DNA of 64,000 nt from Eucalyptus grandis (Eukaryota; Streptophyta; Magnoliopsida; Myrtales; Myrtaceae). The DNA lies in contig NC_052621.1 of the NCBI RefSeq assembly GCF_016545825.1, positions 1,264,199 through 1,328,198 of the forward strand. The letters are read 5' to 3'. Shown one piece after another: positions 1-11,100 of the stretch (position 1 is its first letter; each line of letters starts with the position of its first letter). Under the pieces are notes generated by a model, which was given only the letters and a program-made list of their open reading frames with translations, had not been told where the DNA came from and did no database searches. Both the position numbers and the translations under genes were made by a program.

Positions 1-1310
1 AGAGGCATCCAAGAGACCTATATCGACTCTATCTTTCCCATTGGGGATGAAGCACCCCATGATGCACCCCAAGACGCGAAGAAGAATGGAGACAAGTCGA
101 TCTTCAATGAAAATTCACAGCAAAAGATTTAACCCATTCAAAATGAGTGCAAACTTATAAACAAGATGTTCAGATGGTTAATTTCCAGCAAGCTATTAAC
201 CATTGATGACGACACATTTAATACCTAAAGAATTTGGCATGCAAGACTGCATCATTTCGCCATAGCATGGAGTCAATGTAGACATCCTAAAGTGTCCCGG
301 GTTGACTACATTAGTTTTGATGTTCTTCACTGATCACAGAATTATGTCAAATCTGCTACACCAAATTTCAACAAATGTTCATGCGGAAATTGCCAAGTTC
401 TAGTGCCGTAAAATTCGATACCACTACAATCACCATTACCACTCTCCAATAGATTTATGATTTCACGAGACCATAAGAAGACATTCTTTAAATATTTGCA
501 ACTTCTCGACATGCATGCACTTTAGAAAGCAACGCAACCCCAGGGGAATAACCACCCTTCTTAAAGAGATGATAATCCAATGTAAAAGTCGGAGCAGAAT
601 AATAACTTCAGCATATAATTTGTGTACGTCAACCGATGGATAAAACTTCGCATTGATGAACCCAGATCAGAGACCAAATCTAAAGAAAAATAAAAATATG
701 TGCTCAGATTTTCGGTCTTAACAACAAAGAAACGTAAGCAAAATTAAGTCAAATGCACGGGGATCGGATTTAACCAACCCCGGTCCCATCCCGAAATGAT
801 TCTCTCAAATTGAAGGATCCCCGACTAAGAATCTCCAAAAGCGAGCCAAGCATTCATAGTTAAAGGGAAGCACTGTCTACCAGACGAAGAGCAATCGAAT
901 CGCAAACACCCAATTGCAATAACAAAACAACGAAACATCGAAACATACAAGAGAGAACGAAGAAGTAGAAGAAGAAGGAACTCTCATATTAGCATTTTGG
1001 CACATTCCTCATGGCAACCCACGATCCATGTCAGGATTCGATAAAATCGAACCCCACACGGTGCGCCAAATTCGTTGCAGATCGCTCTTGCCGAAATCTC
1101 TCTTGTCATCGAGTCCCCCAATCACCATGTGCACAAATAACAAAAAGTGAAGGAAAGAAAAGAAAAGACTCACGGATCCTCCGGATTTTCTTGATCCTTA
1201 GTAACTCCACCAGAAGATCCAATTGATTTTGTGAATGGACAAAGAACGCGCGGATCAGACGATGAAGGCTTGCGTTGACAACCGGCGCTTGATTCATAAC
1301 TTTCATCCAC
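1..1310 (-). other. possible 5' part of a minus-strand gene (leader, introns, first codons)
   Basis: I do not recognise a product. Read on the minus strand, 1306-1174 looks like an exon: it starts with ATG at 1306, stays open, and ends at a good donor (GGATCC then GTGAGT, near 1173). Positions 130-960 are A-rich on the plus strand, hence U-rich on the minus strand, as plant introns are. A possible acceptor (ATTGAAG on the minus strand) lies near 105, after which the minus strand is open to the window edge, including an ATG at 61. On the plus strand 1-132 is also open (44 codons to TAA), so a plus-strand C-terminus is the alternative. Upstream of the putative leader sits an LTR (1345-1987). 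Weak call from composition and splice-like signals only. Confidence 0.25.
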
Positions 1311-1344
1311 TTGACTCCATTGTTGCAAAATAAATCCTTAAAAT

Positions 1345-1987
1345 TGTTAGGAAAATGTGACTTCGAATTGAGTAAAACAATGAATTCGGATACTTAATCA
1401 AGTCGGACTTTGAGGCGTGATATCACTTTCTTTAATGATTTATTTGCCTCACAATGTTGCTAATGATCACCGGCAAATTTCTTCCAAGATGCAACAAAAT
1501 CTCAAATGAGAATACTAGATAGCAATTCTAATATTTCTCTAGGGTCTCTTATGGGAAATAATTATAAACAATGGTTGTAGTTTCTTTTGAAAGAAAACAG
1601 AAAAAAAAATGAAAGAAGAAGTTAATTTGATTTCAAAACAAACGTATTTATCTTTATCTTTCAAATAGAGACAACTCTTCAAAAGGTTGCAAAAAAGAAC
1701 AAATGCAACTTTTTGGTAAATGTTGTAAAATGAACAAGTACGTCTCAAAAATTACGTTGAAAATACATGAAAAATTCGGAATTAAATAAATAAAAAATAA
1801 AAAATAATCGTAATTTTTAGTGAATAATCACACTGTTTCAACAAGATTTATAGTTAATTTTTATAGAAATAAATCCGAATTTTCAATAAATAAAAATAAT
1901 GATCGTCGCTTAGTACCAAATCTTATCCATGTATGCACTCACATCTTTTTGATGTGGGACATTTGTTTTATAAACAATTTACCAACA
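1345..1987 (-). mobile_element. LTR (probably solo), family shared with 53421-54059
   Basis: On the minus strand this begins TGTTGGTAAATTG and ends CCTAACA, the TG...CA ends of an LTR. It is the reverse-complement counterpart of 53421-54059, with nearly the same length (643 against 639 bp). Bases next to the two ends (AAAAT and ACTAA) do not form an obvious 5-bp target duplication. No primer-binding site follows the CCTAACA end. A solo or truncated LTR therefore fits better than an end of a complete element. A SINE landed one base beyond its right end. Confidence 0.7.
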
Positions 1988-2104
1988 AGTACCACCGACA
2001 AAGGCCTTGACCTCCCGGAGAGGCCAAGGTTCGAATCCCCGCATGCAGGGAGGCTTCATTTGTTTTCCCAAAAAAAAAAAAAAAAAAAAAAAATTTACCA
2101 ACAA
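1977..2104 (+). mobile_element. tRNA-derived SINE with poly(A) tail and 12-bp target duplication
   Basis: The body (1989-2069) contains a pol III B-box-like GGTTCGAATCCCC at 2029-2041 and ends in a run of about 23 A (2070-2092). It is flanked by perfect direct repeats ATTTACCAACAA at 1977-1988 and 2093-2104. A poly(A) tail with a long target-site duplication is the mark of LINE-machinery retroposition. The body is only about 80 bp, shorter than most plant SINEs, so it may be 5'-truncated; I see no convincing A box. Confidence 0.7.
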
Positions 2105-3800
2105 CTAAGAGTCAAATGAGAGGGATGTAACTCGCTGTCTGAGGCAAGAGAGGGAAAAAGGCACTCACAGTCAAACGAGCCTTGAGAGGCGAGAGGCAAT
2201 TAGGGTTTACATCCGATGAGCTGCTAATTCAAGCGAGAAGAGGGAAAGAGGAGGCGTGCGTGATGCATGAGGGGCGAATAGGGAAGAGGGGGCGTGAAGC
2301 TTGAGTAAAAGAGATTATTAAGGTTACATTTAAGAAATAAGAAAAATATTCGATTCGGTCCACGCCGTCTAGTTCCCTCTTGGAACCAGGAACCAGATTA
2401 AAGATCACCAGTTCCAATTTTATGGAATTGGGAACTAGATCGGTGCCCCTAGAAACATCTAAAATCGGCTGATTCGGTCCAATTCGGATGATTTCTAGTT
2501 TACTCTGTCCATGCTGCTCACCCTTACTCCTCCCTCCTCCTCTCTCTATCTATCTCTCACACATGCGTGCGTCTTTATAAGCAAACCAACTGATGACTCA
2601 TTGGCATCGAAATCCAATCACACGATGCCTGCATCGCATTGGCATTTGAGCGCTAAATCTTCTACTTAGTTGATGAATTGTTAGCCGATAATGATTAGTA
2701 CAGCTTCTATGTCTAAAGTTTCTGTTTGCTGCATTATGCCTTCAAGTATCATGACAAGTCCCATCGTAACATAACTCTCTTAATTATTATTAACCAGCCA
2801 TGAGTCTTAAGGCATAAGAGCTGACGGGAGAATACCTTGAAGCAATTTCAGGACTTACTCTGATCCTCTGCCGCTATTTCTTGATGAACACTCAAAACGT
2901 AGTAGCTATACCTATAAATACTTGAAAGAGATTCGGCAACCAACTCCTGTTAAGTAAACGAAATGAAAAATTAGGGAGACATAACTTAAGTTTGATTAAG
3001 ATAAACTATTGCTACTTGACTACTAAATTATGGATGTGTCAGAAAATGGAAAGGAATCGGATGATAATTCTGACTAAACCTGCTTTTCATACAACGTGAA
3101 TCATGTGATTCGTGTAGTTGGCAAATCAATTGAGCCCACGAAGGAGTTGTTACCCAGCATCATATACTCCAAATGTATAAGAATATGTAGAAGATATATG
3201 CAGAATTTAATGGATGTCCAAATGGCAGAGCAAGTCCCAACTTTCCAAGAATTTTCAATACCACATCAACCTTTTAATCCTATAAAAAAAGAACACCAAC
3301 CTTACAATTTTATATTCCATCTATCCCAGATCCTTTGACACCATGTGGGAGAGGGAACGTTCCACTAGATTTCTTTCCAAATTTCAAATTCGCTTCTACT
3401 TCTACTTTTTGTTTGTTTGTGGGATCTTCTCTCCCTCCTTTATTTAGATTACAAATCCGATTATATTTAATTGGCTTCACATCATACCAAGCAAGATTAA
3501 ATATTAGAAGCTTTTTCGAATTCACGATATCGAAAATTGCAAAAAGGGTAGACAGATTATAGTTTTTGAAGGGATCCAGCCTTGGGATGGACTTGATACG
3601 AGTTCAAAAGGAGAGTATTTATTTTTGTAAACTGGAAACAGATGAAAAGATGAACACCTTTTTTTTTCTTTTTTTGATGTCTTTCCAGGAATTGTCAATC
3701 GTGGAGATAAAGCACCAGCTACTCAAAATAGTAGAAAGTGATAACCGGCGCTTATGAACAACAGTTGACGTTCCACTTTTCTATGTTCTACCGCCATGGA
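2105..3800. other. intergenic, no gene seen
   Basis: AT-rich spacer with no convincing coding potential. It has a short CT-rich microsatellite-like tract around 2524-2565. Around 3000-3080 it weakly resembles the spacer that follows SOT genes (compare the ACTACTAAATTATGGATGTG word at 3017 with 61260), which suggests an eroded end of another SOT unit. Confidence 0.4.
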
Positions 3801-3905
3801 ACACTATCTGAGGAAGTAGATGAAGTAATTGCTTCACCTCGCAAAGCGAGAGGGTTCCTGGCTCCTCTTCTTTGCCTTCACTACAACTTTTGGTTCCCAA
3901 TCAAC
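3801..3905 (+). pseudogene. sulfotransferase N-terminal relic
   Basis: The reading frame contains SEEVDEVIAS, then a charged stretch and LHYNFWFP. This aligns with QEAIDELIASLP...LYQNFWCP in the intact SOT genes of the window (residues 20-50). No PAPS loop follows; the similarity ends about position 3905. It is more diverged from SOT1 than the other relics, so it may come from another SOT subfamily. It lies just upstream of the duplicated SOT1 promoter block, where units B and D also have N-terminal relics. Confidence 0.6.
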
Positions 3906-3964
3906 CATCCTTCCAATCAAAAGCCCTTGCTCGCCTCCTATAGGAAGTCAAATGAACCTTAACG

Positions 3965-5157
3965 TTTAAGCAAATATGTTCATCATGCCAATCTAGAATT
4001 CGTTTGAGCGCTCCTATGAGAAGAAGCAATATCGTAGGGGTCCTATCCGGCTTACTCATTTGCTAATTAAGGCAAACCATCCGGTTCGACCGGGTCACAT
4101 CAAGCACCATATTGGACAATAAGGTTGTAATCCCTCATGTCGATTTCTTCCCGGCCATAACTTCCATTTGTCTACTTGCACAACTGTCTACTCCAAACCT
4201 ATATGTACCACATCCCGAAGCTTTCCTCCACAAATCGCCATGAAATGCATAACAATCTTGTCGTTATTTACTTGGTACAGACATGAACGGCTCTGATACA
4301 GTCATCTTGCAAGCTCATAAAGACACCCTAGAGCACTATGCTCTCTTGCCCGGAACAGAACAAGCACAAATGCTCAGTGCTCGGGACACCGAGATTTTCA
4401 TAAGGCGAGGTTGAAGAAAGGCGAGAAGCACTTACTCGTACTTCTGGATTACCTGAACACACGTGATACGGCGAATTTCACGAGCGGTGTGGGGAAGAGA
4501 GGCATCGACTTGATTCTATCTAAGCCACGCGCGAGCTGTTCTTTTGTTTTTGCTGGAGTTCGAAGCTACGGTGCACTTATAGCTTGGAGCGCGCGCGCGC
4601 GCTAGCGCTAGAGAGATGGAGAGTTGCCATCGAGGCGAGCGGACGGAGGTGGACAGATGCCAAGCAATTCATGGGCACGACAGCGAGCCTGCCCAACCCA
4701 ATCCAACTGACCCAAAAGGGCCCGAAAATCAATATGGCCGGGTCTGAGATCTGAAATTTACTTGAAAGCCTGGCCAAGCACGAATATGCCTGATCCAGCC
4801 TTACTTAATCCGAGTCAGAAGGTGCGTGCAACCATGGAACCTGCTCGGGGATATCAGACTTGAGAGGTACCTGGAGTCCATGAGAAGGGAATCACCGCGA
4901 CAGCCATTAAATGACAACCAGCTGCCCAATCGTCCTACCCTAGCCACGTGGATATATGCAACTTTTCAAGGAATTGACAAAGATTTGGCATTTGTCATAC
5001 CTTTAAGGGGCAGAACATTGATTGGAGTCAGATAATGAGCCCAGGGAGATCAAGTCGCGACAATGAAAAATCGACCATCGCTAGCGACAAAAATATTAGT
5101 GCTCCACTTGTGCTTGCTTCGATTCGTACTCGACACCAAGCCCTGCGATACACCACC
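3965..5157 (+). repeat. SOT upstream unit, copy A
   Basis: This roughly 1.2-kb block is repeated upstream of SOT4 (31867-33002) and, in part, upstream of SOT3 (20236-20900). Its first 120 bases also resemble the DNA after the N-terminal relics (for example 18660-18790). It includes an alternating GC tract at 4589-4602, seven GC units here, fewer in the paralogous copies. It ends at the SOT1 start codon and so carries the promoter and leader. Short reading frames inside it differ between copies and are not supported as genes. Confidence 0.8.
4923..5157 (+). promoter_or_regulatory. putative SOT1 core promoter and 5' leader
   Basis: A CCAAT word lies at 4926-4930, a perfect G-box CACGTG at 4945-4950, and a TATAT core immediately after at 4953-4957. 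A start about 30 bp downstream would give a leader of about 170 bases before the ATG at 5158. The same TATA block precedes SOT3 and SOT4, but there the G-box position reads CACATG. The leader happens to be open in frame with the gene from ATG 5035. I treat that as untranslated because its nucleotides are read in a shifted frame relative to the paralogs. Confidence 0.45.
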
Positions 5158-6147
5158 ATGGCGCACCAGCAACTTTCTTCGCAGCCCGCCATCGTAGGCA
5201 CTGATGAACATGACCAGGAGGCCATTGATGAACTAATTGCTTCACTTCCCATAACCAAAGGCTTGGTTCGTCCAGCCCATCGCCTTTACCAAAACTTTTG
5301 GTGCCCGATCACCGTGCTTCCCAACGTGATCGCCTTCCGGCGGCACTTCAAAGCCAAAGACAAGGACACTGTCCTGGTCTCTCAGCCCAAATCGGGAACC
5401 ACCTGGCTAAAGGCCTTAGCGTTCTCCGTCATTAATCGCTCCCGCTTCAACATCTCCAACACGCCCTTGCTCACTTCTAACCCCCATGAAGTCGTTCCTT
5501 TCATCGAGCATAAGTTGTGGCCCGACCTTGATGGCCTGGCAGACCCGAGGGTCTTCGCGACACACATCCCTTACCCATCCTTGCCGGAGAGCGTCAAGCA
5601 GTCGGATTGCCGGATCATTTACATCTGTCGAAACCCACTGGACACCGTGGTTTCCTCTTGGCACTTCTTGGTCAAGACGGCGCGGTTAGAGGACCAGCTA
5701 GATTGGTCCTTGGAAGAGCATTTCGAGACCTTTTGCCAAGGGCAAATCTTGTTCGGGCCCTTTTGGGATCACATCACGAGGTATTGGAAAGAGAGCTTGG
5801 AGAGGCCACGCAAGGTGTTGTTCCTCAAGTATGAGGACTTGAAGGAAGATATTGGAGGACAGCTGAAGAAGGTGGCCGAGTTTGTGGGGCTTCCCTTCAC
5901 TGAGGAGGAAGAAGAGGGAGGTGTGATAGAAGAGATAGCTAACTTGTGTAGCTTGAAGACCCTGAAGGACCTGGAGGTCAATAAATCCGGCAAATTATTG
6001 GGCAAAATAGTTGAGAAGAGAAGCTTTTTTAGGAAAGGGGAGGTGGGTGATTGGGTCAACCATCTCACTCCTTCCATGGTGGATCGCCTCAATAGCATCA
6101 TCCAAGAAAAGATGAGGCCCTTTGGGTTGGAATTCAAAATGTGTTGA
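5158..6147 (+). CDS. SOT1, cytosolic sulfotransferase (intact, 329 aa)
   Basis: PAPS-dependent cytosolic sulfotransferase: it should move the sulfuryl group from PAPS to a hydroxyl of a small molecule. In plant relatives these include flavonols, brassinosteroids, hydroxyjasmonate and desulfoglucosinolates; the substrate here is unknown. The 5'-phosphosulfate loop QPKSGTTW is at residues 76-83 with Lys78. The catalytic His136 is in THIPYPSLP. The 3'-phosphate site CRNPLD...SSWHF (157-170) contains Arg158 and Ser166. KYEDLKED is at 224-231 and the C-terminal [14 protein letters not shown] at 292-305. Length and the lack of introns fit plant SOTs. There is no signal peptide or membrane segment. 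I chose ATG 5158 (CCACCATGG context) over the in-frame ATG 5035 because the protein from 5158 has the usual SOT N-terminus. An acidic run (TEEEEEGG, 248-255) is shared by the paralogs. One of only two intact SOT genes here. Confidence 0.95.
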   Translation: MAHQQLSSQPAIVGTDEHDQEAIDELIASLPITKGLVRPAHRLYQNFWCPITVLPNVIAFRRHFKAKDKDTVLVSQPKSGTTWLKALAFSVINRSRFNISNTPLLTSNPHEVVPFIEHKLWPDLDGLADPRVFATHIPYPSLPESVKQSDCRIIYICRNPLDTVVSSWHFLVKTARLEDQLDWSLEEHFETFCQGQILFGPFWDHITRYWKESLERPRKVLFLKYEDLKEDIGGQLKKVAEFVGLPFTEEEEEGGVIEEIANLCSLKTLKDLEVNKSGKLLGKIVEKRSFFRKGEVGDWVNHLTPSMVDRLNSIIQEKMRPFGLEFKMC

Positions 6148-7314
6148 GTGTTAAATTCATTCACTTTCTCTACGTGTGTCATTAGAAATAAGTGAAATTA
6201 GTAGCGGAAAGATCTACAGTTCTCCTTATCGGTGCAGTGCAGAGAGCTCAGGAATCCTTGACTTCTCTGATACTGTAAACTACTACTATCCAATACTAGT
6301 CACATGTGTTGTCTACGTGTTCAGTCAATTAGAGATCATGTATTCATAAATTTATTGTTAATTCATCAAATTTTCAAAAAGTAATCCTAAATTATTCATA
6401 TGATTTCTCATATGTGTACCTATGAATGCGTCTTTCTATTTCTCCTTAATCTTGGATCAATTCATTTTCTCCTAATTCACAAGCAAAGGATCAGACAACT
6501 CCCCCTCATTTCACTTGAGATCAAAAGTTTGAATTATATTGAGTCCCTTCTTTCAACAAAGGAGACGACACTTCAATGACAATTAATAATTGTGCGCTAT
6601 TGCTTTGCAATTTCATCATAATGTCTTACATTCACACCTCACATTTTACTTGACTCCACAACATGTGCTTCCATGATCATTGTGTACTCTCTTTCTCTAT
6701 CTCATGCGCGCAAAAAGATGGTTCTCTAATAGAATTCAACTGTTCGTACTTTTATTAGGGTTTTTCACCTTACTAGGGATATCAACTTTTATTTGTCTGA
6801 CTTTCCAAATCATTAAATTTAGCAACGTTCTTTAGAATTGTTGATATTTGATAGAGCTATTGCCAACTTTTATTCCGATTAAGTGACCGATAAGTTTTGC
6901 ATTATTAGTTCTTATTCATGTTATTTACCAACATTTGTTTGGTTTGTTCGAATTATCATTTTTTTCTTATTTTTGTCAAAAAAAATCTCTTATCATTTAT
7001 AAATTTATATTTACCATTTTCACCGGCACATGCAACTATTATATGAGAATATTAATTTGTATTGTAGTTAATTCCTTAAAAGGAAAAAGAAAAGAGAATG
7101 ATAGAAAACTTAACAAAAAGAAAAAGAAAAAGAGAATGATAAAAAGAAAAAAATTCAAAAAATTTAAAAATCACAAAAATTGTCAACATCAGCGATTTCT
7201 AACTAAAATTAATCGGAATGATAAAATTGCCAATTTTTCAAATGTTTATACTAAATTAACATAATTGAAAAGTATAATACTAAATTAACAAGTTATCAAA
7301 AATTTTATGACTAA
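6148..7314 (+). repeat. SOT 3' flank, copy A
   Basis: About 1.1 kb of AT-rich DNA after the stop codon. It is nearly collinear with 22254-23380 (after SOT3) and, split by the Mutator-like insertion, with 33976-34237 plus 38588-39456 (after SOT4); 46589-47850 (after SOT5) is more diverged. It contains the uninterrupted target of the Mutator-like element (TATGATTTCTCATATG around 6400). No gene is seen. Confidence 0.8.
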
Positions 7315-8146
7315 GGATGCGCTTGGCAATCAGCCTAAACAAAGAAAAAACTTTCCTAGGAATAAATTTGGAACAAAATCCATTTGGTAAATTTTTGTTC
7401 TAAACATATCCTCAAATAGATTTGGAACAGAATTAAGGAGTATAAAAATTTAATTCTTTATTTTTTAGGACAATTCTAGAATCAAAGCCAATTCATTTTT
7501 TCTTATCTTCTTTCTTCTTGTTCTTCTTCCCTCTCTCTTCTTCTTCCACTACCGCCGCCGTCACCGCCGCCGCCTGCCAACCACTAGTTAGGTGAGATTT
7601 GGCGAGCTTGTTGGAGGCTCGCCTAGCCATCACGAGGCAAGGCTCCCCGAGCCTCCCCCACCACTAGTGAGGCTCGCTTGGCCGGGTGAGCCTTGCTCGC
7701 CACCGGCGACCCTTGCCTCGGCCTAGCGAGGCTCGCCCAAGCCATGGTTGGGCAAGGCTTGATAAAGCCTTGGTTGGGTGAGCGGCCTAGCCTAGATCTA
7801 GCGAGGTCGAGCCTCACCCAACTGCTGGTGAGGCTTAGCCGATGAGGTGTTGCCTTGTTGGGGGTCGGCGACCGGCCATCTCATGGCTGGCAATCGGCCA
7901 AAGCTTGAAGAAGAAAAAAAGAAAAGAATAAAAAGTAATAAAATTATTTAAAAATTAAAAGAAAATGGTTTGGATTAGAAATTTTGAGTTTGGTACCAAA
8001 CGCAGTTTTAGCTCGGGAGTAAAAATTTTGAACAGCTTACCAAAATACCTTAAAATGTTTTAGAAATTGTTCTTGAGAACAAATTAAATAAAAATCATTT
8101 CTAATAAAAAATTATTCCTGAAATGTAATGGTTACCAAACGTATCC
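7315..8146. mobile_element. H1: Harbinger-like non-autonomous element with GC-rich core
   Basis: Imperfect terminal inverted repeats GGATGCGCTTGGCAATC (left) and GGATACGTTTGGTAACC (right end read inward) are flanked by TAA at 7312-7314 and 8147-8149, the target duplication typical of PIF/Harbinger elements. The SOT5 unit has the unfilled site (TATGACTAAATTGACAC near 47851), which fixes the ends. The arms are AT-rich. The core (about 7550-7900) is GC-rich and made of degenerate GAGGCTCGCC-type words in both orientations. No transposase is present. Confidence 0.8.
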
Positions 8147-8186
8147 TAAATTGGCACAACTAAAAAGTTTAGGATTGAATTAGCCG

Positions 8187-11100
8187 TTGACGAGTGCACC
8201 GCCCGATCTCTCCATCTCCATCTCCATCTCTAATCTCCCTAACGAGTGCCTGGCTTGCGTCTTCTGGTACCTAAGCTTCGGCGAGCTCGTGGAGGCTCGC
8301 CTAGCTACCAGCGAGACAAGGCTCCCCGAGCCTCCCCCCACCACCGGTGAGGCTCGCTCCCGACCACCGGCGACCCTTGCCAGCCTAATGAGGCTTAGTC
8401 GAGCCATGGTTAGGCAAGGCTTGACAAAGCCTTGGTTGGGTGAGCAGCCTAGCCTAGATCTAGCGAGGTCGAGCCTCACCCAACCGCCGGCGAGGCTTAG
8501 CCGTTGACACCTAAATTTTGGCGATCTGTTCATTTATTTATTGCATAGAAAATTATGGGTTAATTTTATCCCTGAAAAAATATTAATTGCATAGCATATA
8601 AGTTTAGGTGCATTTATTTTTTAATTTTGCATTTTTTACATTTGCATTGGACCGGTGATAGATGGGTTTAAATTAGTGGTTCGAGTTTTAACTTGACTGG
8701 TTGGACTAAGCCCACAAGCGAACAAATTGGTCGAAGCCCCCCACCCCCCCCTTTATATATATATATATATATCAAAGATCATCTTGTGAAAATAGGAATT
8801 TGAAATTTTCTGGGATATCGATTTGGAAAAATTGAAACCTTAATCGGTGGCCTATATATAGATTTATTCGCATAGCGTTTTGGGGAGGCCATACAATTGA
8901 AAACATACTGCGACAAAATCTAGGTCAGCCACAATATAAAAATTGTGAGTGAGAGCCGAGAGAGAGGGAGAGAGAGAGGGAAAGGGGGGTCTTCAAGGTC
9001 TTGAGCGGCAGCACTTGGAGGACTTCTCTGGGATCAACATTCGGCACATTGGACAGCACAAACTTGGCACTTGCCATAGACGCACGCAAAGAAGAAGACC
9101 ATTCTCGGTCTAGCCCCGCTCAGTCCATCTCGTAGTGCACTTTACGAAAAGACACAAGAAGGAACAAGTTCTTGGGACTCCTCAAGTCCTCAAAGCGGCT
9201 GCCGATCCATTGTTGATCCACCGTGAGTCCAGGCCGCTGATCCCCCAACTACGAGCGGCACCCGTACCAACCAATAGCCTTGTGACAATCACACCGAGAA
9301 GTTGCTGCTTCGGCCGTCGTGACTTCAGGAGCCCCAGAAATTCACAAGCCCGGCCATGCCTACGGGAGATGCAAAGCTCTGAACGAAGAGGCAGTCGACG
9401 ACGACGACGACGAATCCCATCCATCGGCAAATAGGTTGGTGCAGTCAATCTGCAACGCTTGGCCTGTCAAAGTGGAGGGTCCTCAGTTCGAAGTTTCTTT
9501 TACGTCTGAACCGGCCTCACTTTTTCTGTCATCACTTGGATTACTTGGAGAGTTCTGGGCTACCATCACTTGAAAGGAAAATAAAGGCCACGAATATTGA
9601 ATAAAGGAGCACTCCACGAAGAAGCATTCACAGGAAAGTTCTGAACGTTGTCCAAGGAAAACGTGCACACATAATCCCACCGTGAGCAACTCATTGAGGG
9701 TCAACCTTTACTGTGTGCTTGACTTCGGCAAACCCATCTCTGGACAACTCCAGTCGCATGTAGCCACGCCGCGGAATCCCGAGCATTGTGTCCGCGGGAG
9801 AGTTTTTGCTAAAACAGAAAAAGAAAGAACTTATTTATCGCCATGCACGTAATGCTTGCCGCCGTTCGCCGTCGAGAAGCTGGTCTCGATGCCGGTCCGA
9901 TTGCACTTCGTCCAAATTTGGGAAAAATATCATCAAATTAGGTAAGATGCACATCTCTAGTATGTTTGGATATTGTATTGCCTAATATATGTCTATTTAT
10001 ATTTAGTTTCATATCCATGAGTGATAGACATAACTTTCAATTATGATTTATTTTCTAGTTCGCAACCGCATACCGATTTTTTATTCCATCTATAAGGCTT
10101 TAGATGTAATAATTAATTACGCGAGAATAAAACTGATATCTCGATCTTTAAGGCTTAAGATCAATTTATCGATTTTATTAGCAAAATAATCAAGTTTGAT
10201 TTAGATATTGTTTTCTGATTCGGACGATGTGTGATATCTTTGATGATTATGAATGATTTTGTGCTTATCTTTTAATTGCTTTATTTATCCCAAAAATACA
10301 AAAAGATTGCATTTGCATATGATGTAGATTATATTTGATTTCCTATGTAGAATTGCATGATAGAATAGTTAGATACCTTTTTAATTATATTAGAATGCAT
10401 GTTTAGATGATATCTAAGTTAGATAATATCTTGGAATTAAATTACATGTCGAGATAAATTTCTAAGTTAAGATAGGATTCAGATTAGTCTATTTCCTAAC
10501 TTAAAATAGATAATATCTCACTTTAGTTAGATTTTTATTGTTAGTAATTTTTAATTAATTTTTTTATAAGAAATGCAAAAATATCATGTGCATGTCATAT
10601 AGAATTAGATTCATGTTAGTCATTATTGCTAGGTCCATTTAATTAGAATTTGCCTGTCATTAGAATTAGGTCATTTAGTTATATTACATTGCATAAAGCA
10701 TGATTCTCATTAATTAAGTAAAAATAAAAAGAAATTGCGTGTTAATTAGAAATCATATCTAGGACCGTCGATGTAAATTTTGATCTAATAATACATATGC
10801 TTTCGTTGTTACAAGGTAAGCCCTGCATTTTTTTTATTTGCTTTGTTGGGTGTTAAATTGATGGTTTGCGCACCCGCATGATCACTTCACATGTTGGGGA
10901 ATTAAAATCAATTCAAACTGCCTACAAAACATTTTTTCAAAATAAAAAAGAAAGGTACCGAAAGGGCGTTAGAGAAATCTAGTGTAACCAAGTCCCCAAA
11001 CTCATAATCTCTGGTTTGTAGGAGCAAAATAATCCTCCCATTATTTTACTTAGGTGTCTAATCGACCTACCGTAAACTGATTAGTAGCAACTCCTAGATA

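Noticed and set aside
2029..2041. tRNA gene
   Set aside because: The GGTTCGAATCC word is a B box, but no cloverleaf can be formed; poly(A) and the target duplication show a SINE.
3096..3757. Short open frames in 3096-3757
   Set aside because: AT-rich, overlapping on both strands, no domain or conserved counterpart.
5035..5157. In-frame N-terminal extension of 41-44 residues on the SOT genes
   Set aside because: Open in several paralogs, but the same leader nucleotides are read in a different frame in SOT1 than in SOT3/SOT4, so no protein sequence is conserved. The inner ATG has the better context and the normal SOT N-terminus.
5769..6182. Antisense open frame of about 137 codons, repeated at 21875, 33609 and 46207
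   Set aside because: It recurs only because the sense SOT coding sequence is conserved; no independent signal or domain.
7315..8146. CRISPR or satellite array in the GC-rich islands
   Set aside because: Words are degenerate, irregularly spaced and on both strands; no constant repeat-spacer pattern, and the genome is eukaryotic.
8180..8533. Frames rich in RLG/SLASPA-like words in the GC-rich islands (also 7623, 15076, 38029)
   Set aside because: Products of repeated GAGGCTCGCC words; they change between copies and have no start context.
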